DNA of 64,000 bases from assembly GCA_050084985.1 (NCBI GenBank), contig JBITNC010000002.1, forward strand, positions 7,936,001-8,000,000. The letters run 5' to 3'. Source of the stretch: Nageia nagi (Eukaryota > Pinophyta). Positions 47,161-58,259 of this stretch are shown piece after piece. The notes below the pieces were generated by a model. The model ran no database searches, was not told the DNA's origin, and saw only the letters and a program-made list of their open reading frames with translations. Within the stretch, counting starts at the first letter, position 1. Each line of letters begins with the position of its first letter. The position numbers and the translations under genes are program-made.

Positions 47161-50100
47161 CAGTGTTCCACAGGGACGTGTTCCCCCTCTTGGAGAAGCC
47201 GTTCCTGGCATTCCCGAGTTTTGGGAACGCCTGGGGAAACGTTTCCCAACCGTTCCCTTTTTGGGGACGGCTGGGTGATGTCCCCAAGACTTCTCCCAGG
47301 ATGGGGGGGACATTCCCCGACCGTCCCTCCCATCAGGAATGGCTAGCCGTCCCCGGGAACGGCTAGCCGTTCTTCAACCATTCCCGACATCCCCCCCACG
47401 GCCAGACATAGCAAGACTGGGAATAAAAAAAAATAAAGCTTTTGACCTGGGAAAAAAACACATAAACTGCTTTTTGATGGACCCCACCATGTTTGCATGC
47501 CTTCTAACCTTAAAAAGGTGCTCTAAAAGACTAAAAGTGATTTTGTAATCACTTGTCATTTTGTAGAGGAGAAAGAGAGCAAGGAGGAAAAAAACACAGC
47601 AGTAGAAGAAAAAGGCAGCAGTAGAAGAAAAGGACAGCAAGGAGGAAGAGAAACAAAGCAATGTAGAGGACAAAGGCCAAGGAGCATAAGAAAGTTACTT
47701 AGTACAATCCAAGGTTTTTTTGTTTCTCAGTCTCTACTTGTTTACTGTTTAGTTTAAAGTTAAATTTTAAAGTTTAAACTTTATAAGTTTACTTGTAGTT
47801 GTTTTCTTAAAAAAAAACAAGATGAGTAGTGAGGTTGAGGAAGAAAATCAAAGCTATGAGGTAGAAACAGAAATGGGAGTTGAAAATGAGCAGGAAAAAC
47901 ACATCAATTTTTGATTGCCCATCCACAATGTTAAAAGGTTTTGCTAAATGGTCATTTAATCCTAAAAAACCTTTGTGGCAACTTGTCACAAACCTAGATG
48001 TTGGACAAAAAATTGAAGGGGGAGCAAGAACTTATAAATGTCACTTTTGTAACACTCCATTTAAAGGGAGTTATACCAGGGTTGAATCACATTTGACTGA
48101 TAAACATGGGACAAGGGTGAGGGTTTGTAAACAAATGAATAGATTTATGTTTGCAGAAGCTAGTAGGCTTGCACAAGAGGCTTATCTTAAGAATCGTGGG
48201 CTGCCCATTCCTAAATCTAGCCAAGCCTCCCATGTATCCTCCTCCTCATCAGCTAGAGAAAAAGAAACTAGACTCTCTTCTAGCTTGTCAAGTCCTATAT
48301 TCCCCTCAAAAAAAAAAAGAAATATAGCTAAAGCATTAAACTTGCAACAGAAAGAGAGAGTTGATGATGTAGTGGGAAAATTACTTTATGCACATGCCTT
48401 GCCTTTTCATCTTACACGTTCACCTTAATTGAGGGCAGCATTTGAGAAAGTAAGGTTGGCTGGGCCTTCATATGTACTACCTAGCGAGACTAGACTTTGC
48501 ACTTCTCTTTTAGAGAAGCAATATACTAGATGCAGTTTGATGATGCAGGAGTTGAAGGCTACATGGGTGCGTAGTGGATGTTCCATTATTATGAATGGAT
48601 GGACTGATATTCATCAACGTCCGCTCATCAATATAATGGTGTCATGTTCAGAGGGTCCTTATTTTCTTCAAACTATTGATTGCTCGAGGAAAAAGAAGGA
48701 TGCAGAGTTCCAATTCCTCCTGCTGAAGGAGGCTATTGAGGAGGTTGGATCCTCCAATGTTGTCCAAGTAATCACTTTACTAAGTTTACTTTTAGTTTTC
48801 AAATTTATTTTTTGTTGTGTATATGCCAAATTTTAATGTTTTAATTTTTTATGTACATAATTACAGATGCAGCCCATGTTTGCAAGTATGCAGGAAAATT
48901 GATAGAGGGCACTTACAAACACATTTTTTGGACCCCATGTTGCGTTCATGCATTGAATAATGCATTGAAGGACATTGGGAAAATAGATTGGGTGAAGAAT
49001 GTGGTTGCAGAAGCTAGAGACTTGCAAATGTTTATTTGCAACCATCATACCTCATTGGCGCTCTTTCGCTCCTTCTCAAAGGAGGAGTTCCTTAAACCTG
49101 CAGATATGAGATATGCCACTTATTTCATTCTATTGCAAAGGATGATTGAAGTGCAGGAGGCACTACAATCCATGGTAGTTTGTGTAGAATGGAAAAGGTG
49201 GCCAGAATCTCAAACAGAAGAGGGAAAAAGACTTAGAGATAAAGTCTTATATGAGAATTGGTGGGCTGAAGCCAGGTAATAAAGTTTAAAAGTTTCACTA
49301 TTGTAGTTTGAATTTCAAGTTGGATTGGTCACTAGGTAATTGTTCAATTAGTTCTAAGATTTTTCACTCTTTTTTTATTGAATGTAGGTACATTGTTTTT
49401 TATTTCTCCAATTTTTGAAGTGATAAGGTATGCCGATACAAATTCTCTTAATTTAGGAGAGATATATGAGACCTTCAATAGCATGCTTGGGGAAATGCAA
49501 AAAATAATTAATGACAAAGATCCTTCTTTTTATGAAGGCCATTTAGACCCATCATAGAAAAGAGATAACAAATCTTGATTGTTGACTTTAGTTTCAATTT
49601 GGTTTGTTAACTTTAGTCCTTAAGTTTATTAATTTTTTTTTTTTTTTGTAGGTGGAATAAGATAAATACCCCTCTCCATATGGCTACCCATGTGTTGAAC
49701 CTAAAATGGTATGCACCAAAGATTGGGAAAATGACACCTAATGATGATATTGAGTTGAAAGATGGGTTCATGAACTTCCTTGCCAAGATGTTTTCAAAAA
49801 AGGATGGCCGTATAGTTAGAGAGGAGTTTGTAAAATTTGTGAGACTTAAAGGTCATGGTTTCAACAAATCAAACTGCAAGTAGAATAGAGCTACCATTGC
49901 CCAAACTGATCCCATTGGATGGTGGGAGCTATATGGAGATGATGCTCCACACTTGAAACATCTTGTGATTAGGCTCCTTTCCAAGGTTAGTAGATGCCAC
50001 TGGCATGCCATTAAGTATTGTACTATTGACTATTGATTATAGACTTATAATTATAGTCTATTTGTCAATTTGAAATTTGAATGATTGTTTGAGATCTTAA

Positions 50101-50884
50101 ATTTCTGTTTCACATAATCAAAAATGAGAAATCTAATTTGAATAATTGTTTGTAGGCTAGTAGTTCATCTCCTGCGGAGAGAAATTGGTCGACCTATGGC
50201 TTCATCCATAGTTTGCGAAGGAATAGACTTACTTCTTGTAGAGCAGAGAAGTTAGTTGCAGTGCATAGCTCTCTTCGCCTTTGCGAGAGAGTTACACCAG
50301 AGTATAAGGCTAGTCTAGCTGCACGTTGGGACGTTGATCCAATGCAGGCAGGCCAACTTGAGGCTGATGAGTCAATGTTTGGATTGTCATTGCATACTCT
50401 TCATTTGGATGATGAGAGCTCAGCAGATGAGGAGGATATGGATACACAACCATTAGCACATGAGCCTATAAAGCCATAGGGCATAGACTATAGTAATTCT
50501 TTTAGCATTTTCATTTTGTTATTAAGATACTCGTTCGACATACTAATGTCCCCTCTATGTATTTGATTCAATCTTTCAGATCTATGACATTATGATTGTG
50601 TTATCAGATTTATCATTTACTATTTAGACATTTACGGTTTGCCCTTTTTTATAATTATCTTGAAGTTGAATTTCTTAGTTTCTAATTTCAATTCCATGTT
50701 TTTAATTTGTATACATAATTAAATTTGATAATATGATCATTCATCATAATAATAACAAATTGGAAACGATGAAATCTTAAAAATCTGAAAATTTAATTTT
50801 TACTAGTATTATATTTGCCGTTCCCTGCCTTTCCCCAAAAAAAACCCTATTTTTTCCCCCATTCCCCAGTCATGTGGAACACTG
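47161..50884 (+). mobile_element. hAT transposon, copy A (near full length)
   Basis: Perfect 12-bp terminal inverted repeats CAGTGTTCCACA (47161-47172) and TGTGGAACACTG (50873-50884). The 8-bp target duplication is CTTGTTAT against CCTGTTAT (7 of 8 bases). Subterminal 250 bp on the left is GC-rich with repeated GGGAACG, GGCTAGCCGT and GTTCCC motifs, the kind of sites a hAT transposase binds. The transposase gene inside keeps the BED finger, catalytic region and C-terminal dimerisation domain, but carries stops and a frameshift. Confidence 0.93.
47880..50479 (+). pseudogene. hAT transposase gene, about five exons, disabled
   Basis: Exon 1 (47880-48775) has a BED zinc finger, CHFCNTPFKGSYTRVESHL...C, a Ser-rich linker, one in-frame TAA at 48426 that splits an otherwise continuous frame, then WVRSGCSIIMNGWTDIHQRP (catalytic Asp region). 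Further exons are about 48867-49275 (HVCKYAGKLIEGTYKHIFWT, CCVHALNNALKDIG), 49388-49555 (frameshifted; VIRYADTNSLNLGEIYETFN), 49652-49985 (stop TAG at 49881-49883; IGWWELYGDDAPHLKHL) and 50158-50479 (SPAERNWSTYGFIHSLRRNR, the hAT dimerisation domain). Splice sites are typical GT/AG except the first junction, whose phase does not restore cleanly. The end GQLEADESMF...DTQPLAHEPIKP is intact. The protein would cut the terminal repeats in the nucleus; as it stands it would be truncated. Confidence 0.88.
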
Positions 50885-50984
50885 CCTGTTATGATCTTTC
50901 AATCCTATACATTCTAGTCCCATTGACCCCTTTTGGTCACTAGTGGACATTAATATATTTTCTTTCTTTCTTATTTCTTTCTAG

Positions 50985-51118
50985 AATAATAGATCACCAA
51001 TCCACAAAAATCTTCTCAAAAATAATACAATTTTAGAAACTATACAACAAAACACAATAGAAACCCTAATAGATTGTATCTCTAACCCGCTAAAGAAATA
51101 AATCAAATCAATTTTCGA

Positions 51119-51158
<40 letters not shown>

Positions 51159-51420
51159 CCTCGAGATTCAGGCTACATCAGAAGGAAAAATCTAAATGTT
51201 CACATACATAGCTTATACAAATGCAATATGAAGAATCTTACGCAGGAATGTGCAAGAGTTTTAAGCACTTGCAACCAGAAAATACAAGGAAGGTTTCTAA
51301 AATTCTAACCATAAATGTGAGAAATGCAGCAAATTTAAATAAAAAGCCGTTGAATTTTAGTATCATATATGTTTGTTTATGGAAAAGCAAAGCCCTAAAA
51401 CCCCATCGACTAACTTCCCT
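50985..51420 (-). pseudogene. Decayed duplicate of the ABCF4 promoter/5' UTR
   Basis: In the same orientation as the real gene, this block matches 55835-56160. On the plus strand the shared pieces are GAAGAAATAAA(G/T)CAAATCA-like, GAAGGAAAAATCT(G/A)A, CATACATA(C/G)CTTATACA and AGCAAAGCCCTAA, with a common AAACCCTAAT near the start-proximal end. The coding sequence does not follow; the block stops about where the ABCF4 start codon would be, near the hAT insertion. The 5' UTR splice donor AAG|GTATGT of the real gene reads AAG|CTATGT here. An (AT)16 run at 51124-51155 interrupts it. Confidence 0.65.
51124..51155. repeat. (AT)n microsatellite
   Basis: About 16 uninterrupted AT units. Confidence 0.95.
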
Positions 51421-51469
51421 AAATTTCCATACACCTAGAAAGCTCATAAATGGTTTGGGTAATTATTAC

Positions 51470-51607
51470 CTGAAAATTTGATTGCGCAACCTCTGCGATC
51501 TTTCTCTGTAATATCTGCCACCTGCTTTCTTCTCCATGGTTACGGAAGATGTGGCCCAGCTCTAATTCAGGCCATGTATTTACTATCTCTTCTGCAGTGA
51601 GTAGTGC
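51470..51607 (-). CDS. Single exon resembling plant RsmH/MraW rRNA methyltransferase
   Basis: Minus-strand exon of 138 bp (46 codons, open throughout) between an acceptor ACATTACAG (51608-51616) and a donor CAG|GTAATA (51468-51473). It reads ALLTAEEIVNTWPELELGHI then FRNHGEESRWQILQRKIAE. This matches the family pattern LxAxDI(L/V)N(T/S)WPExExxR(I/V)(F/L)RxxGEE..W..(L/I)...I, the segment after DMRMDP in 16S rRNA (cytosine1402-N4)-methyltransferases. After IAE the usual AR..GGLHTT is replaced by VAQSNFQ, so the true donor may be earlier (AGAG|GTTGCG). I found no flanking exons. It is either one exon of a gene with very long introns or an isolated gene fragment. Confidence 0.55.
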
Positions 51608-51619
51608 CTGTAATGTACC

Positions 51620-53480
51620 TCAAGCTTGTCAGTCATCTTCTGCCATCTTCCTTCCATAAACTTTTATTACCATTACATATGACAGATAACTTCCTTATGC
51701 CCAAAACGTTTTACTTTGGACCTGTGATTAAACTGACTTGAGTACAGGAAGTCTCCCACTTCAGAAAAGATATAACATTCATATTCGAAAAAACATTATT
51801 GCTACAAAGGACTACTTTGTTGTGAAAATCATGCATCGTAAATGAGAAACTTCTCATGGTGTTAATCCAGTCATTTTTTTCAAGAGAAGTTACCTGGAAA
51901 AATAACTCCAACATCTTCAATCAGTATTGCTCAACAGTTTCAGAATATAGTTATAAGCTCGAGGTCATTGAAAATGCTCAGAAGCATATACAGTTATTTC
52001 AATGCAAAATAACAATGTAGTCCAAATTGAATGTTTTAACAACATTAGACCGCTTTATCGTCTGAATTTTTGTAGAACTATAATCTGTATTTGTGGCTAT
52101 CAATATCAACTTTTCCATACTTGTGTTACTATTATTGAAGGACACATCAAATTTCTCTAGCAAATTAATCCCTTCAATAAAAATTCAGCTAACTAGATAA
52201 TATGCTTTTTAGCACTGCTTGTTAAAATTACACAAACATTACAGGAAATTTTATCAAAATATTCTGAAACAATGCTAGGAAAAGATGAACTATTTTCATA
52301 TTCTTGAATATTTCTAACAACTCAAACTGAGTAAAAGTATCAATGATGATGCATCCAAATGACTTGAAAATGGCAACAAAGAACTTGTTTAAAAAGGATT
52401 ACAACACAGGATTAAATCATTCACAAACGATGCATCTAGTTTTAAGTTCCATTTGAATCTTATCACAGCATAATATGCATGAAACGGGTTAGTGGGCCAA
52501 TTTCTTGTGGCATGTGGACAGTATAAAGTAGGCAGAATGTTGAGATTTGTATCAAGTAGCAGTAATAACTTTTCACAATCATATTGATAAAACAACGCTG
52601 CACGAAAACTGTCACTGCAAATGCATTAAGACTTGAAACCTTGCTTTGGATGTGCTTAAAGATACACTATTGAGTCACATCTATTTTTCCTCATTTGCTT
52701 TGATAGTCTGCTTGAGGAAAAATAACAGATAAGACAAGACAAAAGTATGGTATGTGACCTAGACAAATTTTTAGTGAACTTTAGTTAACTCAAATAGATA
52801 AGCAGGTGTTATTTCTTCAACAATTCTTGCAGAGTCACTTCTCCTCTGTAAATATGATATGACTCTAATTCAGTTATCAGTTTCTTGGTGTATGCTCTAT
52901 TCTCCCAGCATCCAAAGGACATGGAAGCACTTCTATGCTCATTACAGACATCCAGATCAAGATATACCCATCCAAGATTCCAAACCAGAACTTAGGTAAT
53001 AAGAACTTGTTTTGTTGGAAGGGATTTAACAAAACAAGGAATCATCTGCATGAGCAACATAGGACATATTTTGTCCAAAGTGAAGGTTGGCTACTGCGCA
53101 TGGATAGTATTGGCAGGATTTTGACTTCCTTCCATGTTGTCCAGCCAAACAAGAGATGCCTTGGAGAATAATAATGTAAATGACATGTGACTGTTCATTG
53201 CTACAAAGAATAATCCCAAGGTTGATCATTTACATATCAAACCATCACAAGAGATGCCAATTTCACTATAGAAAATAAAGAGATTTCTAAACATTTAGTA
53301 TATAGAGATATTATACTTTACATGTCTTCAATACCATTAATGCAGAAACTGCTATTAGGAAATCTAGAAAATAAAAAGTATGCTACAAATATTTTATTTT
53401 TACGGTCTAACCCAATTTTCGTATTTAATTCCAAAACAAAAATTCAAACTGAACACAAAAAGCATAACTCCACATTTTTT
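51620..53480. other. Non-coding stretch downstream of ABCF4
   Basis: No other exon or element that I can support. If the RsmH-like exon is real, this could be its upstream intron. Confidence 0.4.
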
Positions 53481-53487
53481 CATTTGT

Positions 53488-53493
53488 TTTATT
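53488..53493 (-). terminator. Possible polyadenylation signal of ABCF4
   Basis: AATAAA on the minus strand, about 185 nt after the ABCF4 stop codon, followed by A-rich sequence. Confidence 0.4.
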
Positions 53494-53676
53494 CCAACAC
53501 TACATTAGTGAAAATTCGCTTATAAATCATTTTAAGGGAAATGAGGCTGGCTAAACTCAACGAAACTTCTTTAAGCATTGTCCAGGAAATATCTATTGAA
53601 CAAGGGTAATGTATAAATAATTGCTCTCCGCACTAACATAATTGAGAAATGAATATCTCATTTCATGTGCAGTATA

Positions 53677-55806
53677 TCACTCGTCAACTTCTGCTCTGAT
53701 TTCCTTTTGAAGTTCTTCCTTGTATTCTTCAAAAGTGCCAGGAAATGTTCTTACTGTTCCATTTTCCACAACCCAAATCTGACTCTTTTCTTCATCTTCA
53801 CAGACACGTGATATAAGCCTTGAATCATGACTTACCAGCACAACTCCACCAGTAAATTCTTCCAATGCATCTCCCAATGCATCAATACTCTGCATGTCTA
53901 AGTGATTTGTAGGTTCATCCAACAGAAGAATATGGGGCTTAGACATTGAAATTGAAGTAAAAACAACTCGGGCCTTCTGACCTCCGGAAAGCTTTGCAAT
54001 TGGTGTGAGATGATTATGACTGGGCAATCCAAACTTTCCAAGTTTCGCACGAACAGCCTCCTGTTTACTAAACCCCTCTTGATCAGGATGAAGCCTAAGA
54101 AGATACTGAACAGGTGTTTCTTCCATGGTCAACAGATCAACAAAGTGTTGAGAATACCTGCCAATTCTCAATTTTTGACTCCTCCTTACCTCCCCTTCTG
54201 AAGGTTGCAAGTCACCGGCAAGAAGATTAAGTAGAGTAGACTTCCCTGCTCCATTGGGCCCTATAATTGCCACACGTGTTCCCATGTCAATACCAACATC
54301 TATATTACTAAGTCGGAAGTCTTCTCTACCAGGATAGCTGAAACTCACTTCTATAAGCTGGAGAAGAGGCGGTGTGAGCTCTGTAGGTTCAGGAAAGTGA
54401 AACTCCACACTGTAATCTCTCCACTTTTTGGGTGCTTCTGCAGGTTGTTCATCATCATTACTCGTCTTACCCTTACCTTTATTCTTTGCTGCCTCCTTGT
54501 TTGCAACAAATTTTGCACGGTCCTTGACTTTCTCTTGCTGAACTCTATTCCCACTTCGTTTGGCAGCTTTTACCTGTTTCTCATAAATCTCATACTTCTT
54601 ATTGGTTTCCTTCCGTTTTTGCTCATATCCACTCTCAAAAGCATCAAAGTTTCCTCTGTAGAAATGAAGTTTCTCATCGTGAAGATGAATGATGTCACTG
54701 CATACCGTGTTCAAAAAATCACGATCATGTGACACGACAACTAGAGTTTTCTTCCATCTGCACAAATATTCTTCTAGCCATAAAACAGCTCTAAGATCTA
54801 GGTGGTTGGTAGGCTCATCCAACAAAAGAAGGGTGGGCTGAACAAACAAAGCTCTTGCTAACGAAATCCTCATTCGCCAACCTCCACTAAAAGACTTGGT
54901 AGGCCGGCCTTGCATATCTTTAGTGAATCCCAAACCAGCCAAGATTTTTGAAGCATGTGCTTCTGCCACATCAGATCCCATCAATTGCAACTTCTCATAC
55001 AACTCTGCCAGCTTCTCACCAGTATCCGTATCATCATCCTCCCCATCATCAAGAGACAGATTCTGCAACTTCTGAACCTCTTGCCTTAGCTCCACCAATT
55101 CCTCATTGGCAGAAACTACTGCCTCCAAGGCAGTCCGTTCATCACCCACAACCTCTTGCTCAACCAATAGCACATCAATATTCTTCGGCACAGGAATTTT
55201 CCTCCATGCCAAGAGCTTCAACAACGTCGACTTTCCCTTCCCATTGGGTCCAACAAGCCCATATCGCTTCCCATGAGAAATTTTCAGAGAGGCATTCTTT
55301 AGAAGCTCCTTACCTCGTGCTGATACTGAAAAGCTATCGATTGTAACATCCTTCACATTGGCAGCAGCTTCATCATCTCCTTCCAGAACAGCAGCCCTGC
55401 TTCCAATCACAACAGTAAATGCATCTCTGTCATCCCTCAACGCCTCCATTTTAGCTGTCTCAACAGCATGGGCAATCATCTGATCCCTCTTCTCTCTCTT
55501 CTTCAGATCCCTATCAGTTACAGACACATCTAGAAGCTTCCCATCATTATCGCCTCTTCGAGCCTTGGGAATTTCCTCCTCTGCTGACTCTTCATCATCT
55601 GAAGGTGGCAAATCAAGTCCATCTATATAATCACTTTTGGTCTTGGGTTTCGAAGCACCAGAAGAAGATTTGAGCTTTTCCGCATTCTTGGGCTTTTCCG
55701 CATTCTTGCTGTCCATGGTAGCTAGCATTGCAGAAACAGACATTTTTTCCTTCTTAGAGCCGTCCTTCTTAGAACCCGTATCATCTCCTCCCTTCTTCTT
55801 CCCCAT
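53677..55806 (-). CDS. ABCF4: ABC transporter F family member 4 (GCN20/GCN4-like ATPase)
   Basis: Soluble twin-ATPase protein without membrane segments. ABCF proteins act on ribosomes and translation control; Arabidopsis ABCF4/GCN4 is also linked to stomatal defence. The ATG at 55804-55806 (MGKKKGGDD) is chosen because an in-frame TAG lies four codons upstream, giving 709 residues, close to the Arabidopsis length. Residues 1-110 are a Lys- and acid-rich tail with SVSAMLATMD and LPPSDDEES. ATPase 1: Walker A GPNGKGKS (186-193), signature FSGGW (306-310), Walker B DE (330-331), H360. Linker about 390-440 is Lys/Gln-rich helix. ATPase 2: GPNGAGKS (516-523), LSGGQ (606-610), DE (630-631), H660. 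The C-terminus ends EIRAEVDE. The frame is intact and intronless and all catalytic motifs are present, so it is probably functional. It is the only confident intact gene here. Confidence 0.96.
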   Translation of the reverse strand: MGKKKGGDDTGSKKDGSKKEKMSVSAMLATMDSKNAEKPKNAEKLKSSSGASKPKTKSDYIDGLDLPPSDDEESAEEEIPKARRGDNDGKLLDVSVTDRDLKKREKRDQMIAHAVETAKMEALRDDRDAFTVVIGSRAAVLEGDDEAAANVKDVTIDSFSVSARGKELLKNASLKISHGKRYGLVGPNGKGKSTLLKLLAWRKIPVPKNIDVLLVEQEVVGDERTALEAVVSANEELVELRQEVQKLQNLSLDDGEDDDTDTGEKLAELYEKLQLMGSDVAEAHASKILAGLGFTKDMQGRPTKSFSGGWRMRISLARALFVQPTLLLLDEPTNHLDLRAVLWLEEYLCRWKKTLVVVSHDRDFLNTVCSDIIHLHDEKLHFYRGNFDAFESGYEQKRKETNKKYEIYEKQVKAAKRSGNRVQQEKVKDRAKFVANKEAAKNKGKGKTSNDDEQPAEAPKKWRDYSVEFHFPEPTELTPPLLQLIEVSFSYPGREDFRLSNIDVGIDMGTRVAIIGPNGAGKSTLLNLLAGDLQPSEGEVRRSQKLRIGRYSQHFVDLLTMEETPVQYLLRLHPDQEGFSKQEAVRAKLGKFGLPSHNHLTPIAKLSGGQKARVVFTSISMSKPHILLLDEPTNHLDMQSIDALGDALEEFTGGVVLVSHDSRLISRVCEDEEKSQIWVVENGTVRTFPGTFEEYKEELQKEIRAEVDE

Positions 55807-56180
55807 TATCAATTCCTACCAAATATGCCCAAAATGTTTTCCACATCACCAATTCACATAAAATTATACAATTTTTAGAAGTAATAAAAACCCTAATCGC
55901 TGAAGAAATAAAGCAAATCAGATCACCGAGCTGTCGATCAATTTTCAGATTGGATACACATGAAGAAGGAAAAATCTGAGTGCATACATACATACCTTAT
56001 ACAGATTGGATTGGACCTGAAGAATCCTGTGCGAGGGTTTTGAAACCTGAACAAAATATGTAAAGTTTTCTCCCCGAAAAAGAAGCGAAGCAGATTTAAA
56101 TTAAAAAAAAAGCTGTGGATTTTTTAGCAAAGCCCTAAGACCGACCTTAGTTTGTTGGATGGGAATTTGAGGGCTCTTTT
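55807..56180 (-). promoter_or_regulatory. ABCF4 5' UTR with probable leader intron, and proximal promoter
   Basis: On the minus strand, a donor AAG|GTATGTATG (near 55993) and an acceptor TTATTTCTTCAG (near 55905) suggest a leader intron of about 90 bp. A second possible acceptor TTTGGTAG lies nearer the ATG. Upstream is TTTAAATCTGCTTCGCTTC and TTAGGGCTTTGC, with no obvious TATA box. This region is the source of the duplicate at 50985-51420. Confidence 0.55.
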
Positions 56181-56679
56181 TACGTGGAATTGTTTGATTG
56201 AGTTGGTAAGTGGATATTCGTTTATTCATGTAAATGTGTTTTATTCATCTAAGTGTATTGTCAATTCAATTCCATATAGAATGTTGTGAGTAAAATAATT
56301 GTCTATGTAGGCACTTTAATCAACTACATCTCTATTTAGCCATATTTCTTTGTTTTGTATGGTGATACTTAATTTTTTTTTAATATATTTTAAATGTCAT
56401 GATTAAAGGTATATTTTTCATTTCACTCATTCAAGATTTGCATATGTGGTTGAGAGGTAGAGATTTAAACATGAATCTTCTTAATAAAAGATTTAAATTT
56501 CCATTTACTACTCATCTTTTATGCTATGAACTCATAATTTCACATGTATTTAGATTAAGATTTATATTTTTTTAATAATAATTTATTGGTACATTTTAAT
56601 ACACTTTGATAGTTTTTCAATCGATATTTAATAGTATATTATGTATATTATTAAGTAACATGAAATCAAGGTGCTTTCA
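56181..56679. other. AT-rich intergenic stretch
   Basis: No supported feature. It separates the ABCF4 promoter from the LINE. Confidence 0.45.
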
Positions 56680-56729
56680 TTGATTTTTAGGCAAAAATTC
56701 AAACATGCAGGTGTTGATTTCCTTATCGT

Positions 56730-57740
56730 ATGGCTTCAAACTCTTGGGATCCATCGAACCCTTCACCAACACACACATCTCACACCTCCTTCAACACGTA
56801 GAGCCACACAAACGTCAATGTCTCTCTGTAAAAGGGAACAGGAGCCGAAAATGTGGATGGGAGTAAAGCAAAGCCTTTGTTCAGAGATGTTGTAAGGAAT
56901 AAGGGTTTGATAATGCAGTGCCCTTCTTCATCCAAAAATATTTTCCAACACTTGCATAACATCCCCAAAGATCCAAACAAAAACAAAAATGGGTGTTTGA
57001 AAGCCACAACTAAAATGCCTCGGGTAGAAATCATAAGTGAGAAAGCACACAACAAATTGGAAATTCATGCAAACCAAGGCCTCATTTATCATTTCATGGG
57101 AGCAATACCATCCTAGCTAGCTATAAAGAATTAGGTTTCTCGTTCCTAGATCACTAAAGGTGAGATTTCTATCAGCCACTACTCTAATTAATATTGTCTT
57201 GCATCGTTTGCCATTGAAGAAGATAGGGATCATGTCTTCCAAGGAGGGTCATGGTTCTTTGGCATATCAAGTCTATTCATTAAATCATGGCATTTTAATT
57301 TCAAGCCAACAGAGGAAAACCACACAAAAGATCCAATTTAGGTCAGATTACCAAGACTGCCATCTATCCTCTAGAATGATGAGGATCTAGAATCTATTGG
57401 TAATTCAATTGGAGTCTACATGTGCATGTTGAATCAAAGCATTGATTAAAAATCTCCTGCATATGCTAGAATTTATGTCCATGTAGATCTTGAGTTCCCC
57501 TTACCTACCAACATTGTGATCAGCCTCCCAGATAAGGGTTTGGAGCATCAGCAATTAATTGATTATGAAAGCATTCCTTTCACATACAAGGTATGCTCGG
57601 ATTATGGCCACCTGGCAAAAAAATTTTATGTTGTACCAAGAAAATCAATATCAAATATCTCTGAGGATAATTTTCAAGAACAAAAATGCAAAAATCACAT
57701 AAATACTCACCCACTCCCCCCTAAAGCATGTCCTTGAACC
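56730..57740 (+). pseudogene. LINE ORF1 relic (DUF4283/CCHC type)
   Basis: Starts MASNSWDPSNPSPTHTSHTS. Later pieces are NKLEIHANQGLIYHFMGAIP, then VHVDLEFPLPTNIVISLPDK, then YESIPFTYKVCSDYGHLAKK. The last is the YE.LPF.C..C...GH....C zinc knuckle, where the first Cys is Tyr-shifted and the last Cys is lost. ORF1 of plant LINEs binds element RNA. It is disrupted by stops, including one 24 codons after the start. Confidence 0.65.
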
Positions 57741-58259
57741 CTAATTTTCCATAAGGCCCTACTACTCCACTTGCTACCCAAAACAACTTTCAATGTCTTC
57801 AAACACCATAAACCACCCAAAACATCCCAACACCTCCTCACCTTGAACCCGTGCCCCTAGTTCCTATAGATCCCCCTCCATCGAATCCCAATCCCATAAT
57901 CAATAATCCTTTGTTCTCCCCAAACCTAACCAATACCCTTATTATAGCATAGCACTCATTGCAAACTCAAGAAATGGACACTATCATGCCAGATAGTCAA
58001 CTCAAAATAGATGCTCACCAGCTAGAACCTCGAACCCAAATGGGATCCACCCCAAAAAAATCATAAAAGCATCCTTCTAGAGACTTTGCTATTAAACAAA
58101 CCCAAAACCAACTAAAAGAAATACAAGCAAGCATACACAAGAAAAGAGGTCATCAATCAAAGAAAGATAAGTCACATCAAATTGCTAAAGAAGGAATAGA
58201 AGATGGAACCTAGTATTAACTTGAGCAGCTGATAGATCCCGAAAAGACCAGATAGGCCA

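Noticed and set aside
47080-47366. Overlapping ORFs across the left end of hAT copy A
   Set aside because: They fall in the GC-rich terminal repeat region and lack protein character.
53026-53229. Possible exon near 53 kb downstream of ABCF4
   Set aside because: Frames on both strands are short, with no splice-site pair or recognisable motif. I could not link it to the RsmH-like exon.
54010-55346. Plus-strand ORFs opposite the ABCF4 gene (for example 54948-55346)
   Set aside because: Antisense shadows of the intact ABCF4 coding sequence.
55807-55812. Two-codon longer ABCF4 start (711 residues)
   Set aside because: The upstream codon is TTG, not ATG. The first ATG is at 55806, matching the MGKKK start of homologues.
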